Source: Knoellia flava TL1 (GTDB lineage Bacteria; Actinomycetota; Actinomycetes; Actinomycetales; Dermatophilaceae). From it: a stretch of 64,000 nucleotides of DNA. Below, piece by piece: positions 52,875 through 61,394 of the stretch. The stretch covers positions 27,697 through 91,696 of the forward strand of contig NZ_AVPI01000034.1 in the NCBI RefSeq assembly GCF_000768675.1, read 5' to 3'. The notes under the pieces are model-generated. The model ran no database searches and had not been told where the DNA came from. It saw nothing but the letters and a program-made list of their open reading frames with translations. The translations under genes and the position numbers were made by a program. Each line of letters starts with the position of its first letter. The stretch's first letter is position 1.

Positions 52875-55532
52875 TCAGCCGCCCGGGACGAGCGCGAGCT
52901 CCTCGTCGGTCGCCTCGCGGACGGCCTTCTCGGTGAAGGGCCACGGCTGCTGACGGCCCTCGACCCAGTCCTCGGTCTGGTCGTCGTAGTGGCCGTTGAA
53001 GACGTGGCCGCTCGCGCCGGTCTGGTTGATCCACGTCGAGCGGTCGAAGGACCCGACGTCGACGACCATCCGCATCGAGGGCGCCCACGTCGTCTCGTAG
53101 CCGAGGTTGGCGCGCCACCCGTTGGCGTTGACGATCGAGGAGCCGCCCGGCATCTCGAACTCGCCGCGGTTGAAGATCGCGCGGACGATGCCCGGCACGG
53201 CGTCGCCGCCCATGACCTGGTGGGTGAGCTCGAGGGTGTGCAGCCTGCCCCAGCGCCAGTCGTCGACGTCCTTGCCGATCTTGCGCGTCAGCTCGAGACG
53301 GGCCTCGACCTGGGCCTGCCGCAGGATCTCGTCGCGGCTCTCGGTGACGCCGGCGGTCTGGCGGTTGTCCCACCAGGGGCTCTTGGGGTTCTCGAGCAGG
53401 CGAGTCACGGCGGCCATGTGGCGGCTGTTGCCGTCGGCCTGGAGGTCTGCCGGCACCTCGTCGTCGAAGAGCAGCCGGAGCAGGTTGGCCCAGACCGCGT
53501 TGTAGTAGGCCGCCGCGGCACCTGCGCGTGAGTCGTCGGCGGGCGTCGTGAAGTCCCAGTCGCGCAGGAGGTCCTGCGCCTCACGGGTGAAGGCGACCTC
53601 GTCCTCGGACTCGTCGGGCCCGGCGAGCGGCACGGCGAGCAGCGCCTTGACGAGCACCGGCGCGAACTGGTTGCGAGAGTCCATCTGGATCTGGCCCATC
53701 GTCGCCGCGGTGATGGTGCGCCCACCCTGCGTCGCCGCCTCGATGCGGTCGCGGATGCGCTGCGATCGGTAGCCGTAGTCCCACTCGGTCGTGAGGAACG
53801 GCGTCGGGCTCGAGGTCACGGCCTGGTTCGCGGTGACGAGGAACCCCTCGTCGGGGTCGAGCGCGCTGGGCATCGACTCGAACGGGACGTAGCCCTGCCA
53901 ATCGTAGGTCTCGTCCCAGCCGGGCGCGGGCCAGTAGCCGGGCGGGGCGCCCTTGAACGCCGAGACGCGGACCGGCACCTGGCCCGGGGCCTGGTAGCCG
54001 ATGTGGCCGTCGACGTCGGCATAGATGAGGTTCTGCGCCGGGACCGCGAAGAGCCGCGCCGCCTGCCGGAACTCGGTGAAGTCCTGGGCGACGTTGAGCG
54101 CGAAGATCGCGTCGGCGGTCTTGCCCGGCTGGAGCCCGGTCCACGCCATCGAGACGGCGTAGTCCTGCGACGTCGCCGGAGCCTGCCCCTCCACCTGCGG
54201 CACGGGCGAGCGCTCACCGGCGTCGTCGAGGGCGGGCAGGACGTCGGACATGATCGGGCCGTGGCGGGTGGACCGCACGGTGATCGTCTCGTCCGGCTTC
54301 CCCGCGACCTTGATGACCTCGCGGCGGGTCTGCAGCGGCTCCCACGTCCGGCCCCGCTGGACCCGGTCGCCGTCGACGCGCTCGAGGTAGAAGTCGCTCA
54401 CGTCGGGGTCGAGGTTGGTGAAGCCCCAGGCGATCTTGTCGTTGTGGCCGATGACGACGCCGGGCACGCCCGAGAAGGAGAAGCCGGCGACGTCGAGCGG
54501 GCACTGCTCGGACTTCTCGCGGCAGTGCAGGCCGACCTGGTACCAGATGCCGGGGATGCCCGGCGAGAGGTGCGGGTCGTTGGCGAGCAGCGGCTTGCCG
54601 GTCGCCGACTTGTCGGGACCGATGACCCACGAGTTCGACCCGATGTCCTCACCGCGACCCATGAGCGCTGGGACGGCCTCGAGCGCGCGGCCCACCGCGG
54701 CATACGCCCGCTGTGCCGACGGCGTGCCGAGGGCGTCGGCCACCTCGCGTGAGGAGGTGGCCGTCGCCGCGGAGCGGAGGGCGGCCGGGATGCTCGATGA
54801 GACCTGGCCACCGGTGTCCTTCGGCTGCCACTGGTCCGCCGAGAGAATGGGTGTGTTGGCGGCGTCGTAGGGCGGGAAGAGCTCGGCGATCTGGGTGCTG
54901 GTGACGCGCGTCGAGAGGCGGGCGCGGGCGAGCTCGTTGGCGTAGTCGCCGCGCAGGTCCCACGCCATCGCCTTGAGCCACGCGATGGAGTCGGCCGGGG
55001 TCCACTTCTCGATGCGGTAGTCGGAGACGGTCGTGCCGAGGACGACGTACTCGAGCGAGGCCTGCGACGGCGAACGGCCGCGCAGGTAGGCGTTGACGCC
55101 GTCGGCGTAGGCCTGCAGCGTCGTGCGCGTCTGCGGGTCGAGCGTCGGCAGCTCGGCCTCGGCGGTGCGCCGCCAGCCCATCGTCCGCACCACCCGGTCG
55201 GTCTCGAGACCGGCCTCGCCGACGAGCTCGGAGAGCCGCCCGGCGGTGACGTGGCGGCGCAGGTCCATCTCGAAGAAGCGGTCCTGCGCGTGGACGAACC
55301 CCTGCGCCTTGGCGATGTCGGTGAGGCTGTCGCCGTAGATCTGCGGGATGCCGCGGTCGTCGCGCAGCACGTCGACGCGGGCATCGAGCCCGGGAACCTT
55401 GATCTCGCCCTCGGTCTGCGGGAAGGACCGGCGGACGAGCGACACACCGACGACGGACAGGACGAGGGCCGCGACGACGACGATGCCGCCGAGGACCAGC
55501 AAGGCGCGACGCGCAACGCGGAGGGGACTCAC
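52875..55532 (-). CDS. Penicillin acylase-family Ntn hydrolase
   Basis: 885 residues. An N-terminal membrane anchor (ALLVLGGIVVVAALVLSVVG) leads to the alpha-chain region (DDRGIPQIYGDSLTDIAKAQGFVHAQDRFFEMD). The processing site comes next, then the beta chain, whose nucleophile is Ser299 in EDIGSNSWVIGPDKSATGKP. LLANDPHLSPGIPGIWYQ and FSGVPGVVIGHNDKIAWGFTN complete the active-site region. Such enzymes cleave amide bonds of penicillins, acyl-homoserine lactones or lipids; the natural substrate is unknown. GTG at 55532 starts it. It is convergent with the folate gene, with three bases between stops. Confidence 0.9.
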   Translation of the reverse strand: MSPLRVARRALLVLGGIVVVAALVLSVVGVSLVRRSFPQTEGEIKVPGLDARVDVLRDDRGIPQIYGDSLTDIAKAQGFVHAQDRFFEMDLRRHVTAGRLSELVGEAGLETDRVVRTMGWRRTAEAELPTLDPQTRTTLQAYADGVNAYLRGRSPSQASLEYVVLGTTVSDYRIEKWTPADSIAWLKAMAWDLRGDYANELARARLSTRVTSTQIAELFPPYDAANTPILSADQWQPKDTGGQVSSSIPAALRSAATATSSREVADALGTPSAQRAYAAVGRALEAVPALMGRGEDIGSNSWVIGPDKSATGKPLLANDPHLSPGIPGIWYQVGLHCREKSEQCPLDVAGFSFSGVPGVVIGHNDKIAWGFTNLDPDVSDFYLERVDGDRVQRGRTWEPLQTRREVIKVAGKPDETITVRSTRHGPIMSDVLPALDDAGERSPVPQVEGQAPATSQDYAVSMAWTGLQPGKTADAIFALNVAQDFTEFRQAARLFAVPAQNLIYADVDGHIGYQAPGQVPVRVSAFKGAPPGYWPAPGWDETYDWQGYVPFESMPSALDPDEGFLVTANQAVTSSPTPFLTTEWDYGYRSQRIRDRIEAATQGGRTITAATMGQIQMDSRNQFAPVLVKALLAVPLAGPDESEDEVAFTREAQDLLRDWDFTTPADDSRAGAAAAYYNAVWANLLRLLFDDEVPADLQADGNSRHMAAVTRLLENPKSPWWDNRQTAGVTESRDEILRQAQVEARLELTRKIGKDVDDWRWGRLHTLELTHQVMGGDAVPGIVRAIFNRGEFEMPGGSSIVNANGWRANLGYETTWAPSMRMVVDVGSFDRSTWINQTGASGHVFNGHYDDQTEDWVEGRQQPWPFTEKAVREATDEELALVPGG

Positions 55533-55578
55533 CCTGCGAGACTAGGACAGACATCCGCAGCACTCGCAAGGACGGGCC

Positions 55579-57153
55579 GTGATCACGACGTTGGGTATGC
55601 CGGGTGCAGCCACGTCGTCCTTTCCGGCACCCACCAGCGTCGTCACCGCCGAGCCGGACAACCTCCACGCGCTCTCGATCGCGCTCCTCATCGGGGCCGC
55701 CGTCCTCATCGTCTCCATCGCCGCGGTGAGGCTCTCGACCCGCTCGGGACTGCCCTCGCTGCTCATCTACCTCGGCATCGGGCTGGTGCTGGGCAACCGC
55801 GGTCTCGGCATCGACTTCTCCGACGAGGAGCTCACCCAGGTCCTCGGCTACGCCGCCCTCGTCCTCATCCTCACCGAGGGCGGCGTGACGACGAAGTGGG
55901 AGTCGATCCGGCCGTCGCTGGCGCCGGCCGCCGCCCTCGCGACGCTCGGGGCGGTCGTCTCGATCGCCGTCGTCGCGCTGGCGGCCCGGTTCGTCCTCGA
56001 CATGACGTGGACGAGCGCGCTCCTCATCGGCGCCATCCTCGCCTCGACCGACGCCGCCGCCGTCTTCGCCGTGCTGCGCAAGGTGCCGCTCCCCCGGCAC
56101 GTGAGCGGCATGCTCGAGGCCGAGTCGGGCTTCAACGACGCCCCGGTCGTCATCATCGTCACGGCCCTCGCCACCGGTTCGGCCGCCGGCGCGGGGGTCG
56201 AGTCGTGGTGGTCGCTCGTCGTCCTCATCACGCTCGAGCTCGTCATCGGCTCCGCCGTCGGGCTCGCGGTCGGCTGGCTCGGCGGGCGGCTCATGGCCCG
56301 GGTCGCCGGCGGGTCGTCGGCGCTCTTCGCCATCGGGGTCATGGCGGTGTCGGTGCTCGCCTACGCCGCCGCCGACGTCGTCCACGCGTCCGGGTTCATC
56401 GCGTGCTACCTCGCCTCGCTCGTCCTCGGCAACAGCGGCCTGCCGCACCGTGCCGCCGTGTCGGGCTTCGCCACGGCGCTGGGCTGGCTCGCCCAGATCG
56501 GGCTCTTCGTCATGCTCGGCCTGCTCGCCGACCCGGCGGGCTTCGGGCGGGAGATCGTCCCCGCCGTCGTCCTCGGGCTCGTGCTCCTGCTGCTCGCACG
56601 GCCGTTGTCGGTGCTCGCGTCGTGCACGCCCTTCGGGATCCCGTGGCGGACCCAGGCGTTCCTCTCGTGGGCCGGGCTGCGCGGCGCCGTGCCCGTCGTC
56701 CTCGCGACGGTGCCGGTGACCGCGGGGACGGCAGGGGTCGACGGCATCTTCAACCTCGTCTTCGTCCTCGTCATCCTCTTCACGCTCGTGCAGGCACCGA
56801 CGCTGCCCTGGGTCGCCCACCGGCTCGGGCTCGACCGCGCCCACCACACCTTCGACCTCGCGCTCGAGGCCACGCCCTTCGACGACATCGGCGCACACCT
56901 CCTCGAGGTGACGGTCGGTCCGCGCTCGCGCCTCGCCGGCGTCCAGGTCTACGAGCTGCGTCTCCCCTCCGGCGCCAACGTCGCGCTCGTCGTGCGGGAC
57001 GAGACCTCGTTCGTGCCCAAGGAGACGACGCCGCTGAGGCGCGGCGACCAGCTCCTCGTCGTCACCCCGGCCGCCCTCCGCTCGACCGTCGAGAAGCGGC
57101 TGCGCGACGTGAGCCGCCAGGGTCGCCTCGCCGGCTGGTCCACCGCCGACTGA
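55579..57153 (+). CDS. CPA1-type potassium/sodium-proton antiporter (CvrA/NhaP2-like)
   Basis: 524 residues. About twelve membrane helices with the transport-core motifs LIYLGIGLVLGNRGLG, IGAILASTDAAAVFAVLR and ESGFNDAPVVI (the NDAP ion-binding region). The C-terminus has a TrkA-C/RCK-C-like domain (LLEVTVGPRSRLAGVQVYELRLP, LRRGDQLLVVTPA), typical of NhaP2. Starts with GTG at 55579. It is divergent from the penicillin acylase gene and followed by a pair of repeat elements. The transported cation is not determined. Confidence 0.9.
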   Translation: MITTLGMPGAATSSFPAPTSVVTAEPDNLHALSIALLIGAAVLIVSIAAVRLSTRSGLPSLLIYLGIGLVLGNRGLGIDFSDEELTQVLGYAALVLILTEGGVTTKWESIRPSLAPAAALATLGAVVSIAVVALAARFVLDMTWTSALLIGAILASTDAAAVFAVLRKVPLPRHVSGMLEAESGFNDAPVVIIVTALATGSAAGAGVESWWSLVVLITLELVIGSAVGLAVGWLGGRLMARVAGGSSALFAIGVMAVSVLAYAAADVVHASGFIACYLASLVLGNSGLPHRAAVSGFATALGWLAQIGLFVMLGLLADPAGFGREIVPAVVLGLVLLLLARPLSVLASCTPFGIPWRTQAFLSWAGLRGAVPVVLATVPVTAGTAGVDGIFNLVFVLVILFTLVQAPTLPWVAHRLGLDRAHHTFDLALEATPFDDIGAHLLEVTVGPRSRLAGVQVYELRLPSGANVALVVRDETSFVPKETTPLRRGDQLLVVTPAALRSTVEKRLRDVSRQGRLAGWSTAD

Positions 57154-57159
57154 CGCCGG

Positions 57160-57272
57160 CTTGCGTCCGCAACTCTGGTCGCCAGGGCGTCACCTTGCCG
57201 GACGCAAGCGGGGACCTCGGCTGGCGTCCGCAACTCTGGTCGCCAGGGCGTCACCTTGCCGGACGCAAGCGG
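57160..57272. repeat. Repeat family 1, locus b (two tandem copies)
   Basis: Two copies of a roughly 52-bp element, CTTGCGTCCGCAACTCTGG... ending CGGACGCAAG, about 60 bp apart. The second copy starts CTGGCGTCCG. It is homologous to 12575-12690 in reverse orientation, with a few substitutions. It lies between the antiporter gene and fmdB. Confidence 0.85.
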
Positions 57273-57375
57273 GACCGTATGCCGTCCGCGAGCGGTGGGC
57301 GGCCGGCATACCGGAGCATCCCTCGACGTTCCGTATCCTTGAGAACGCTCATCCGCATTGCCCAGGGAGGAACCC

Positions 57376-57684
57376 GTGCCCACGTACGCCTACGCGTGCC
57401 GCGACTGCGACCACCGCTTCGAGGCGGTCCAGTCCTTCAGCGACGACTCGCTCTCGGTCTGCCCCGAGTGCGACGGGTCGCTGCGCAAGGTCTTCAACTC
57501 GGTCGGTGTCGTCTTCAAGGGGGGCGGTTTCTACCGCACCGACTCGCGCGCGTCGTCGAGCAGCTCGACGCCCGCGAGCACGTCGTCCGACTCCGGGTCG
57601 AGCTCGTCGTCGAGCTCGTCGTCGAGCTCGTCGTCGTCGGGCTCGTCCTCGAGCACCACGACCGCCGCCGCCGCCTCGGCCTGA
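57376..57684 (+). CDS. FmdB-family zinc-ribbon protein with polyserine tail
   Basis: 102 residues. The first 55 form a zinc ribbon with C-x2-C pairs (YACRDCDHRFE and CPECDGSLRKVF) and the family end GVVFKGGGFYRTD. FmdB proteins are putative regulators of unknown role. The rest is a low-complexity serine tract with some Thr, Gly and Ala, unusual for this family. GTG at 57376 follows GGAGG. Confidence 0.85.
   Translation: MPTYAYACRDCDHRFEAVQSFSDDSLSVCPECDGSLRKVFNSVGVVFKGGGFYRTDSRASSSSSTPASTSSDSGSSSSSSSSSSSSSSGSSSSTTTAAAASA
57601..57640 (+). repeat. 12-bp tandem repeats encoding the polyserine tract
   Basis: Three near-perfect copies of AGCTCGTCGTCG in tandem. Because the unit is a multiple of three bases, copy-number change would alter tail length without a frameshift. 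Confidence 0.8.
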
Positions 57685-57709
57685 CGCAGGGCGTCCCTCC
57701 CGACCGGGG

Positions 57710-59605
57710 TCACTGGTCCCGGTCGGCCCGCTGACCCTTGCGGTGTGGCTTGCGGTCCGCGCGCTGCGGCCGCCCCGGACGCCCGCGGTCCTCGCGGAGC
57801 TCGATGAGCTGACCCGAGATGCGGGTGCCGCGCAGCTTCTCCCACGTGCCCGGCGGCAGGGTCGCCGGCAGCTCGACGAGCGAGTGGTCGGCGCGGATGT
57901 CGATCCGGCCGAAGTCCTGGCGGCCGAGCCCTCCCTCGTTGGCGAGGGCGCCGACGATCTGGCGCGGCTCGACGTGCTGGCGGCGACCGACGGCGATCCG
58001 GTAGGTCGTCATCGGCCCGGAGGTGCCGCGCTTGGGTCCACGGTCCGGACGGTCCCCCCGCTCTCCCCGCTCTCCCCGCTCGCCTCGCTCGCCGCGGTCG
58101 TCCCGGCGCGGGCCCCGGTCGTCGCGCTCACGGCGCGGCGGACGCACCGGCTCGGGGTCGAGCAGCATCGGCTCGTCGCCCTGGAGGATGACCGCGAGCG
58201 CCGCGGCGACGTCGGACTCGGGCACGTTGTGCTCGCGGACGTAGTGGCCGATGACGTCGCGGAAGGCGTCCATGTCGCTCGAGGCCAGCGCCGCCGTGAT
58301 CCGGTCGTCGAACCGGCCGAGGCGCGTCGCGTTGATGTCCTCGACCGACGGCAGCTGCATCTCGGTGAGGGTCGTGCGGGTCGCCTTCTCGATGGCCTTG
58401 AGGAGGTAGCGCTCGCGCGGCGTGACGAAGGAGATCGCGTCACCGCTGCGTCCGGCGCGGCCGGTGCGACCGATGCGGTGGACGTAGGACTCGGTGTCGG
58501 TGGGGATGTCGTAGTTGACGACGTGGCTGATCCGCTCGACGTCGAGGCCACGGGCGGCGACGTCGGTCGCGACGAGGATGTCGAGCTTCCCGGCCTTGAG
58601 CTGGGCGACGGTGCGCTCGCGCTGGGCCTGGGCGACGTCGCCGTTGATGGCCGCGGCCGAGAACCCGCGGGCCCGCAGCTTCTCGGCGAGCAGCTCGGTC
58701 TCGTTCTTGGTGCGGACGAAGACGATCATCCCCTCGAAGTTCTCGACCTCGAGGATGCGCGTGAGGGCGTCGATCTTCTGGGGGTAGGAGACGAAGAGGT
58801 AGCGCTGCGAGATGTTGGGCGAGGTCGTCGTCTTCCGCTCGACGGTGATCTCGAGGGCGTCGGTGAGGTACTTCTTCGAGATCCGCCGGATCTGTGACGG
58901 CATCGTCGCCGAGAAGAGCGCGACGTGCTTGTCCTCCGGGGTGTCGGCGAGGATCGTCTCGACGTCCTCGGCGAAACCCATCTTGAGCATCTCGTCGGCC
59001 TCGTCGAGCACGAGGAAGCGCAGCTCGGAGAGGTCGAGCGTCCCCTTCTCGAGGTGGTCCATGATCCGGCCCGGGGTGCCGACGACGATGTGGACGCCAC
59101 GGCGCAGGGCGCTCAGCTGCACGCCGTAGCCCTGCCCTCCGTAGACCGGGAGCACGTGGACACCGGGCATGCGGGAGGCGTACTTCTCGAACGCCTCGCA
59201 GACCTGGAGGGCGAGCTCGCGCGTGGGTGCGAGGACGAGGGCTTGGGGGGTCTTCTGCTTGAGGTCGAGGCGGCTGAGGATCGGAAGCGCGAAGGCCGCG
59301 GTCTTGCCCGTGCCGGTCTGGGCGAGGCCGACGACGTGACGGCCCTCGAGCAGGGCCGGGATCGTCGCCGCCTGGATCGGCGACGGCGTCTCGTAGCCGA
59401 CGTCCTTGAGCGCCCTGACCACCCGATCGTCGAGTCCGAGGTCGGCGAAGGCCGGCTGCTGCGGCTCGGCGGGCTGGTCGTCCGCACGCTCCGGCTCCTG
59501 CTCCTCGAACCGCGCCGGGTCCTGCTCGCGCCCCTGCTTCGACTCCGCGGGGTGGTCGGGGTGGTCGGAGTGGTCGGGCGCCTCGGTCGTGCTGTCGTCG
59601 CTCAC
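57710..59605 (-). CDS. DEAD-box RNA helicase, DeaD/CsdA-like
   Basis: 631 residues. All SF2 motifs are visible: Q motif FADLGLDDRVVRALKDVGYETPSPIQ, AQTGTGKTAAF, PTRELALQV, VLDEADEML, SAT (LFSATMPSQ), ATDVAARGLD and HRIGRTGRAG. After the core come an RGE/RGD-rich repeat stretch (GERGERGERGERGD) and a C-terminal RNA-binding domain (TYRIAVGRRQHVEPRQIVGALANEGG) of the DeaD type, then a basic tail. It likely remodels ribosomal or mRNA structure in the cold. The GTG at 59605 matches the DeaD N-terminus; the longer frame to 59713 is unsupported. Confidence 0.93.
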   Translation of the reverse strand: MSDDSTTEAPDHSDHPDHPAESKQGREQDPARFEEQEPERADDQPAEPQQPAFADLGLDDRVVRALKDVGYETPSPIQAATIPALLEGRHVVGLAQTGTGKTAAFALPILSRLDLKQKTPQALVLAPTRELALQVCEAFEKYASRMPGVHVLPVYGGQGYGVQLSALRRGVHIVVGTPGRIMDHLEKGTLDLSELRFLVLDEADEMLKMGFAEDVETILADTPEDKHVALFSATMPSQIRRISKKYLTDALEITVERKTTTSPNISQRYLFVSYPQKIDALTRILEVENFEGMIVFVRTKNETELLAEKLRARGFSAAAINGDVAQAQRERTVAQLKAGKLDILVATDVAARGLDVERISHVVNYDIPTDTESYVHRIGRTGRAGRSGDAISFVTPRERYLLKAIEKATRTTLTEMQLPSVEDINATRLGRFDDRITAALASSDMDAFRDVIGHYVREHNVPESDVAAALAVILQGDEPMLLDPEPVRPPRRERDDRGPRRDDRGERGERGERGERGDRPDRGPKRGTSGPMTTYRIAVGRRQHVEPRQIVGALANEGGLGRQDFGRIDIRADHSLVELPATLPPGTWEKLRGTRISGQLIELREDRGRPGRPQRADRKPHRKGQRADRDQ

Positions 59606-59767
59606 TGCTCGACCGTAGTGCCGCGGGCACCACGAGGGCGAGTCGCGCTTCGACGTGCGCGTGAGCGGTCGCTCCGTCGTCCACAAGGCGCCGGCTCCGA
59701 AGTGGCCGTCCACAGGCCCCGGAAGGAGCGCCGCGGACGGGCGACCCGCGCGCCTACCGTCGGTCGC

Positions 59768-60445
59768 ATGCCCAGGATCCGTCTCCCCTTGCCGCCTCGC
59801 CCGGCCTTCCTCGGACCGTCCCGGCGGGCGCGGTGGCGACGACGGGTCCTGCGTCGGGCCGTGGCCGGTGCCAGCGTCGCGACGGCCGCGCTCCTTCTCG
59901 TCGGGGTCGTGCGTCCCCCTCCCCCAGCGACGTCACCCGTCGTCGTCGCGGCCCGTGCGCTCGAGGCGGGCGCGCTCCTCGAGCCGACCGACCTTCGCGT
60001 CGACCGGGTGCCCGGCTCCTCCCCTCCGCCCGCGTCCGTCGCCCGGCTCGGACCCCTTATCGGCCGCCGCGTCGGCTCCGCGGTGGTGGCGGGTGAGACA
60101 CTAACGACGACCCGTCTCGTCCCCCGCTCCCCCGCCGACGGAGCGCCTCGCGGCACGGTCGCGGCACGTCTGCTCGTCGCCGACGGACGGAGTCTCGACC
60201 TCGTCTCGGCAGGCCGTCGCGTCACGGTCTATGCCGACACCGGCGGTCCGGCGCTCGCCCACGACGTGCTCGTCCTGGGCACGGACACGCCCGAACCGAT
60301 GTCGTTCGCCGGATCGTTTCCGGGCCCGGGCGACGTCGGTGCCGGGATCGTCCTCGCCCTCGAGCCCACCGAACTGGACCGCGTCTTCGCTGGTCAGCGC
60401 CCCGAGGGCGGTCCACCCCGTGTCCTCACCGTCGTCACCGGCTGA
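59768..60445 (+). CDS. SAF-domain protein (CpaB-like)
   Basis: 225 residues. A basic N-terminus, then a membrane helix (AVAGASVATAALLLVGVVR), then a SAF domain with the typical VVVAARALEAGALLEPTDLRVDRVPG opening and RRVGSAVVAGETLTTTRLV. The C-terminal half resembles the RcpC/CpaB Flp pilus-assembly fold. No pilus genes are nearby. It lies upstream of mscL on the same strand. Confidence 0.8.
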   Translation: MPRIRLPLPPRPAFLGPSRRARWRRRVLRRAVAGASVATAALLLVGVVRPPPPATSPVVVAARALEAGALLEPTDLRVDRVPGSSPPPASVARLGPLIGRRVGSAVVAGETLTTTRLVPRSPADGAPRGTVAARLLVADGRSLDLVSAGRRVTVYADTGGPALAHDVLVLGTDTPEPMSFAGSFPGPGDVGAGIVLALEPTELDRVFAGQRPEGGPPRVLTVVTG

Positions 60446-60576
60446 GGGCCCACCCGTCCGCCGCCCGACCGTCCCGACGCTACGCTGTGACGACCGACGA
60501 CCTGACTTGTACCGTGGCATCCCCCTCGGCGCGACGCTCGTCCGGGGGCACCTCTCCGACAAGAAAGGCAAGACTT

Positions 60577-60945
60577 ATGAGTGGATTCAAGGACTTCGTC
60601 CTGCGGGGCAACGTGGTCGAGCTCGCCGTCGCGGTCGTCATCGCCACGGCCTTCGGCAAGGTCGTCGAGGCCATGGTCAAGATCATCATGCAGATCGTCG
60701 GCAAGATCGGTGGCAGCCCGGACTTCTCCGCCTGGGAGCCGGCCGGCCTGTCGATCGGCAACTTCCTCACCGTGCTCATCTCGTTCCTCATCCTCGCGGC
60801 CGTCGTCTACTTCTTCGTGGTCAAGCCCTACGCCGCCGCGAAGGCCCGCTTCTTCCCGGACGAGCCGGAGACGGAGACGGTCGACCCCAACACCGAGCTC
60901 CTCAAGGAGATCCGCGACAGCCTGCGTGCCCGTCCCAACCTCTGA
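60577..60945 (+). CDS. mscL: Large-conductance mechanosensitive channel
   Basis: 122 residues. It opens under membrane tension to release solutes on osmotic downshock. The N-terminus MSGFKDFVLRGNVVELAVAV and the first helix VVIATAFGKVVEAMV are hallmarks; the second helix is LTVLISFLILAAVVYFFVVKP; the cytoplasmic helix ends TELLKEIRDSL. ATG at 60577 has AAAGG upstream. Confidence 0.95.
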   Translation: MSGFKDFVLRGNVVELAVAVVIATAFGKVVEAMVKIIMQIVGKIGGSPDFSAWEPAGLSIGNFLTVLISFLILAAVVYFFVVKPYAAAKARFFPDEPETETVDPNTELLKEIRDSLRARPNL

Positions 60946-60985
60946 CGACGACGCACCACCTCCGGTCACCCGACCGGGAACCGCC

Positions 60986-61023
60986 ACGGGGCGGGAGACG
61001 GCACCAGCCGTCTCCCGCCCCGT
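60986..61023. terminator. Bidirectional terminator between mscL and the opposing operon
   Basis: A perfect 17-bp stem (60986-61002 with 61007-61023) with loop ACCA lies between the convergent mscL gene and the 120-residue gene. One of the strongest hairpins in the window. Confidence 0.9.
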
Positions 61024-61031
61024 GTCACGTC

Positions 61032-61394
61032 TCAGGACCAGTGCGGCGGACGGTTCTCGCGCAGCCACCGGCCGGTGGCGTCGTCGTCCCCACGTTCGCC
61101 CCAGCCCGCGTCGGTGTCGTCCTTGGTCTGCTCGACCGTGCGACGTTCGGCTCCCGACCGGCCGCCCGTATGCCCTCCGCCCGCCTCCGTGGTCGTCGCG
61201 GCGCCGGTCGAGTCCTCCGCGGTCGCCGCGGGCTCGTCGGCCGACCCTGCGCTCTTCCGACCGCCGTCGCGAGAAACGGGCTCGGTCGGCTGCTGATCGG
61301 TGGCGCGTGGTGGCGTGGGCCGGGTCGTCGTGAGGCCCGCGTCCGAGCCGACCCGCTGCGGGGAGCTCGTCGCGCGACGCCGGCGACGGGTCAC
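61032..61394 (-). CDS. Small disordered protein coupled to the DUF4011 helicase
   Basis: 120 residues, rich in Thr, Ala, Arg and Glu, with a conserved-looking end (DDTDAGWGERGDDDATG, then RWLRENRPPHW) that I recognise from other actinobacterial proteins without known function. It begins with basic residues (TRRRRRATSS). The GTG overlaps the helicase stop (GTGA), so it is translated from the same mRNA. A longer frame to 61487 is only a shadow of the helicase. Confidence 0.65.
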   Translation of the reverse strand: MTRRRRRATSSPQRVGSDAGLTTTRPTPPRATDQQPTEPVSRDGGRKSAGSADEPAATAEDSTGAATTTEAGGGHTGGRSGAERRTVEQTKDDTDAGWGERGDDDATGRWLRENRPPHWS

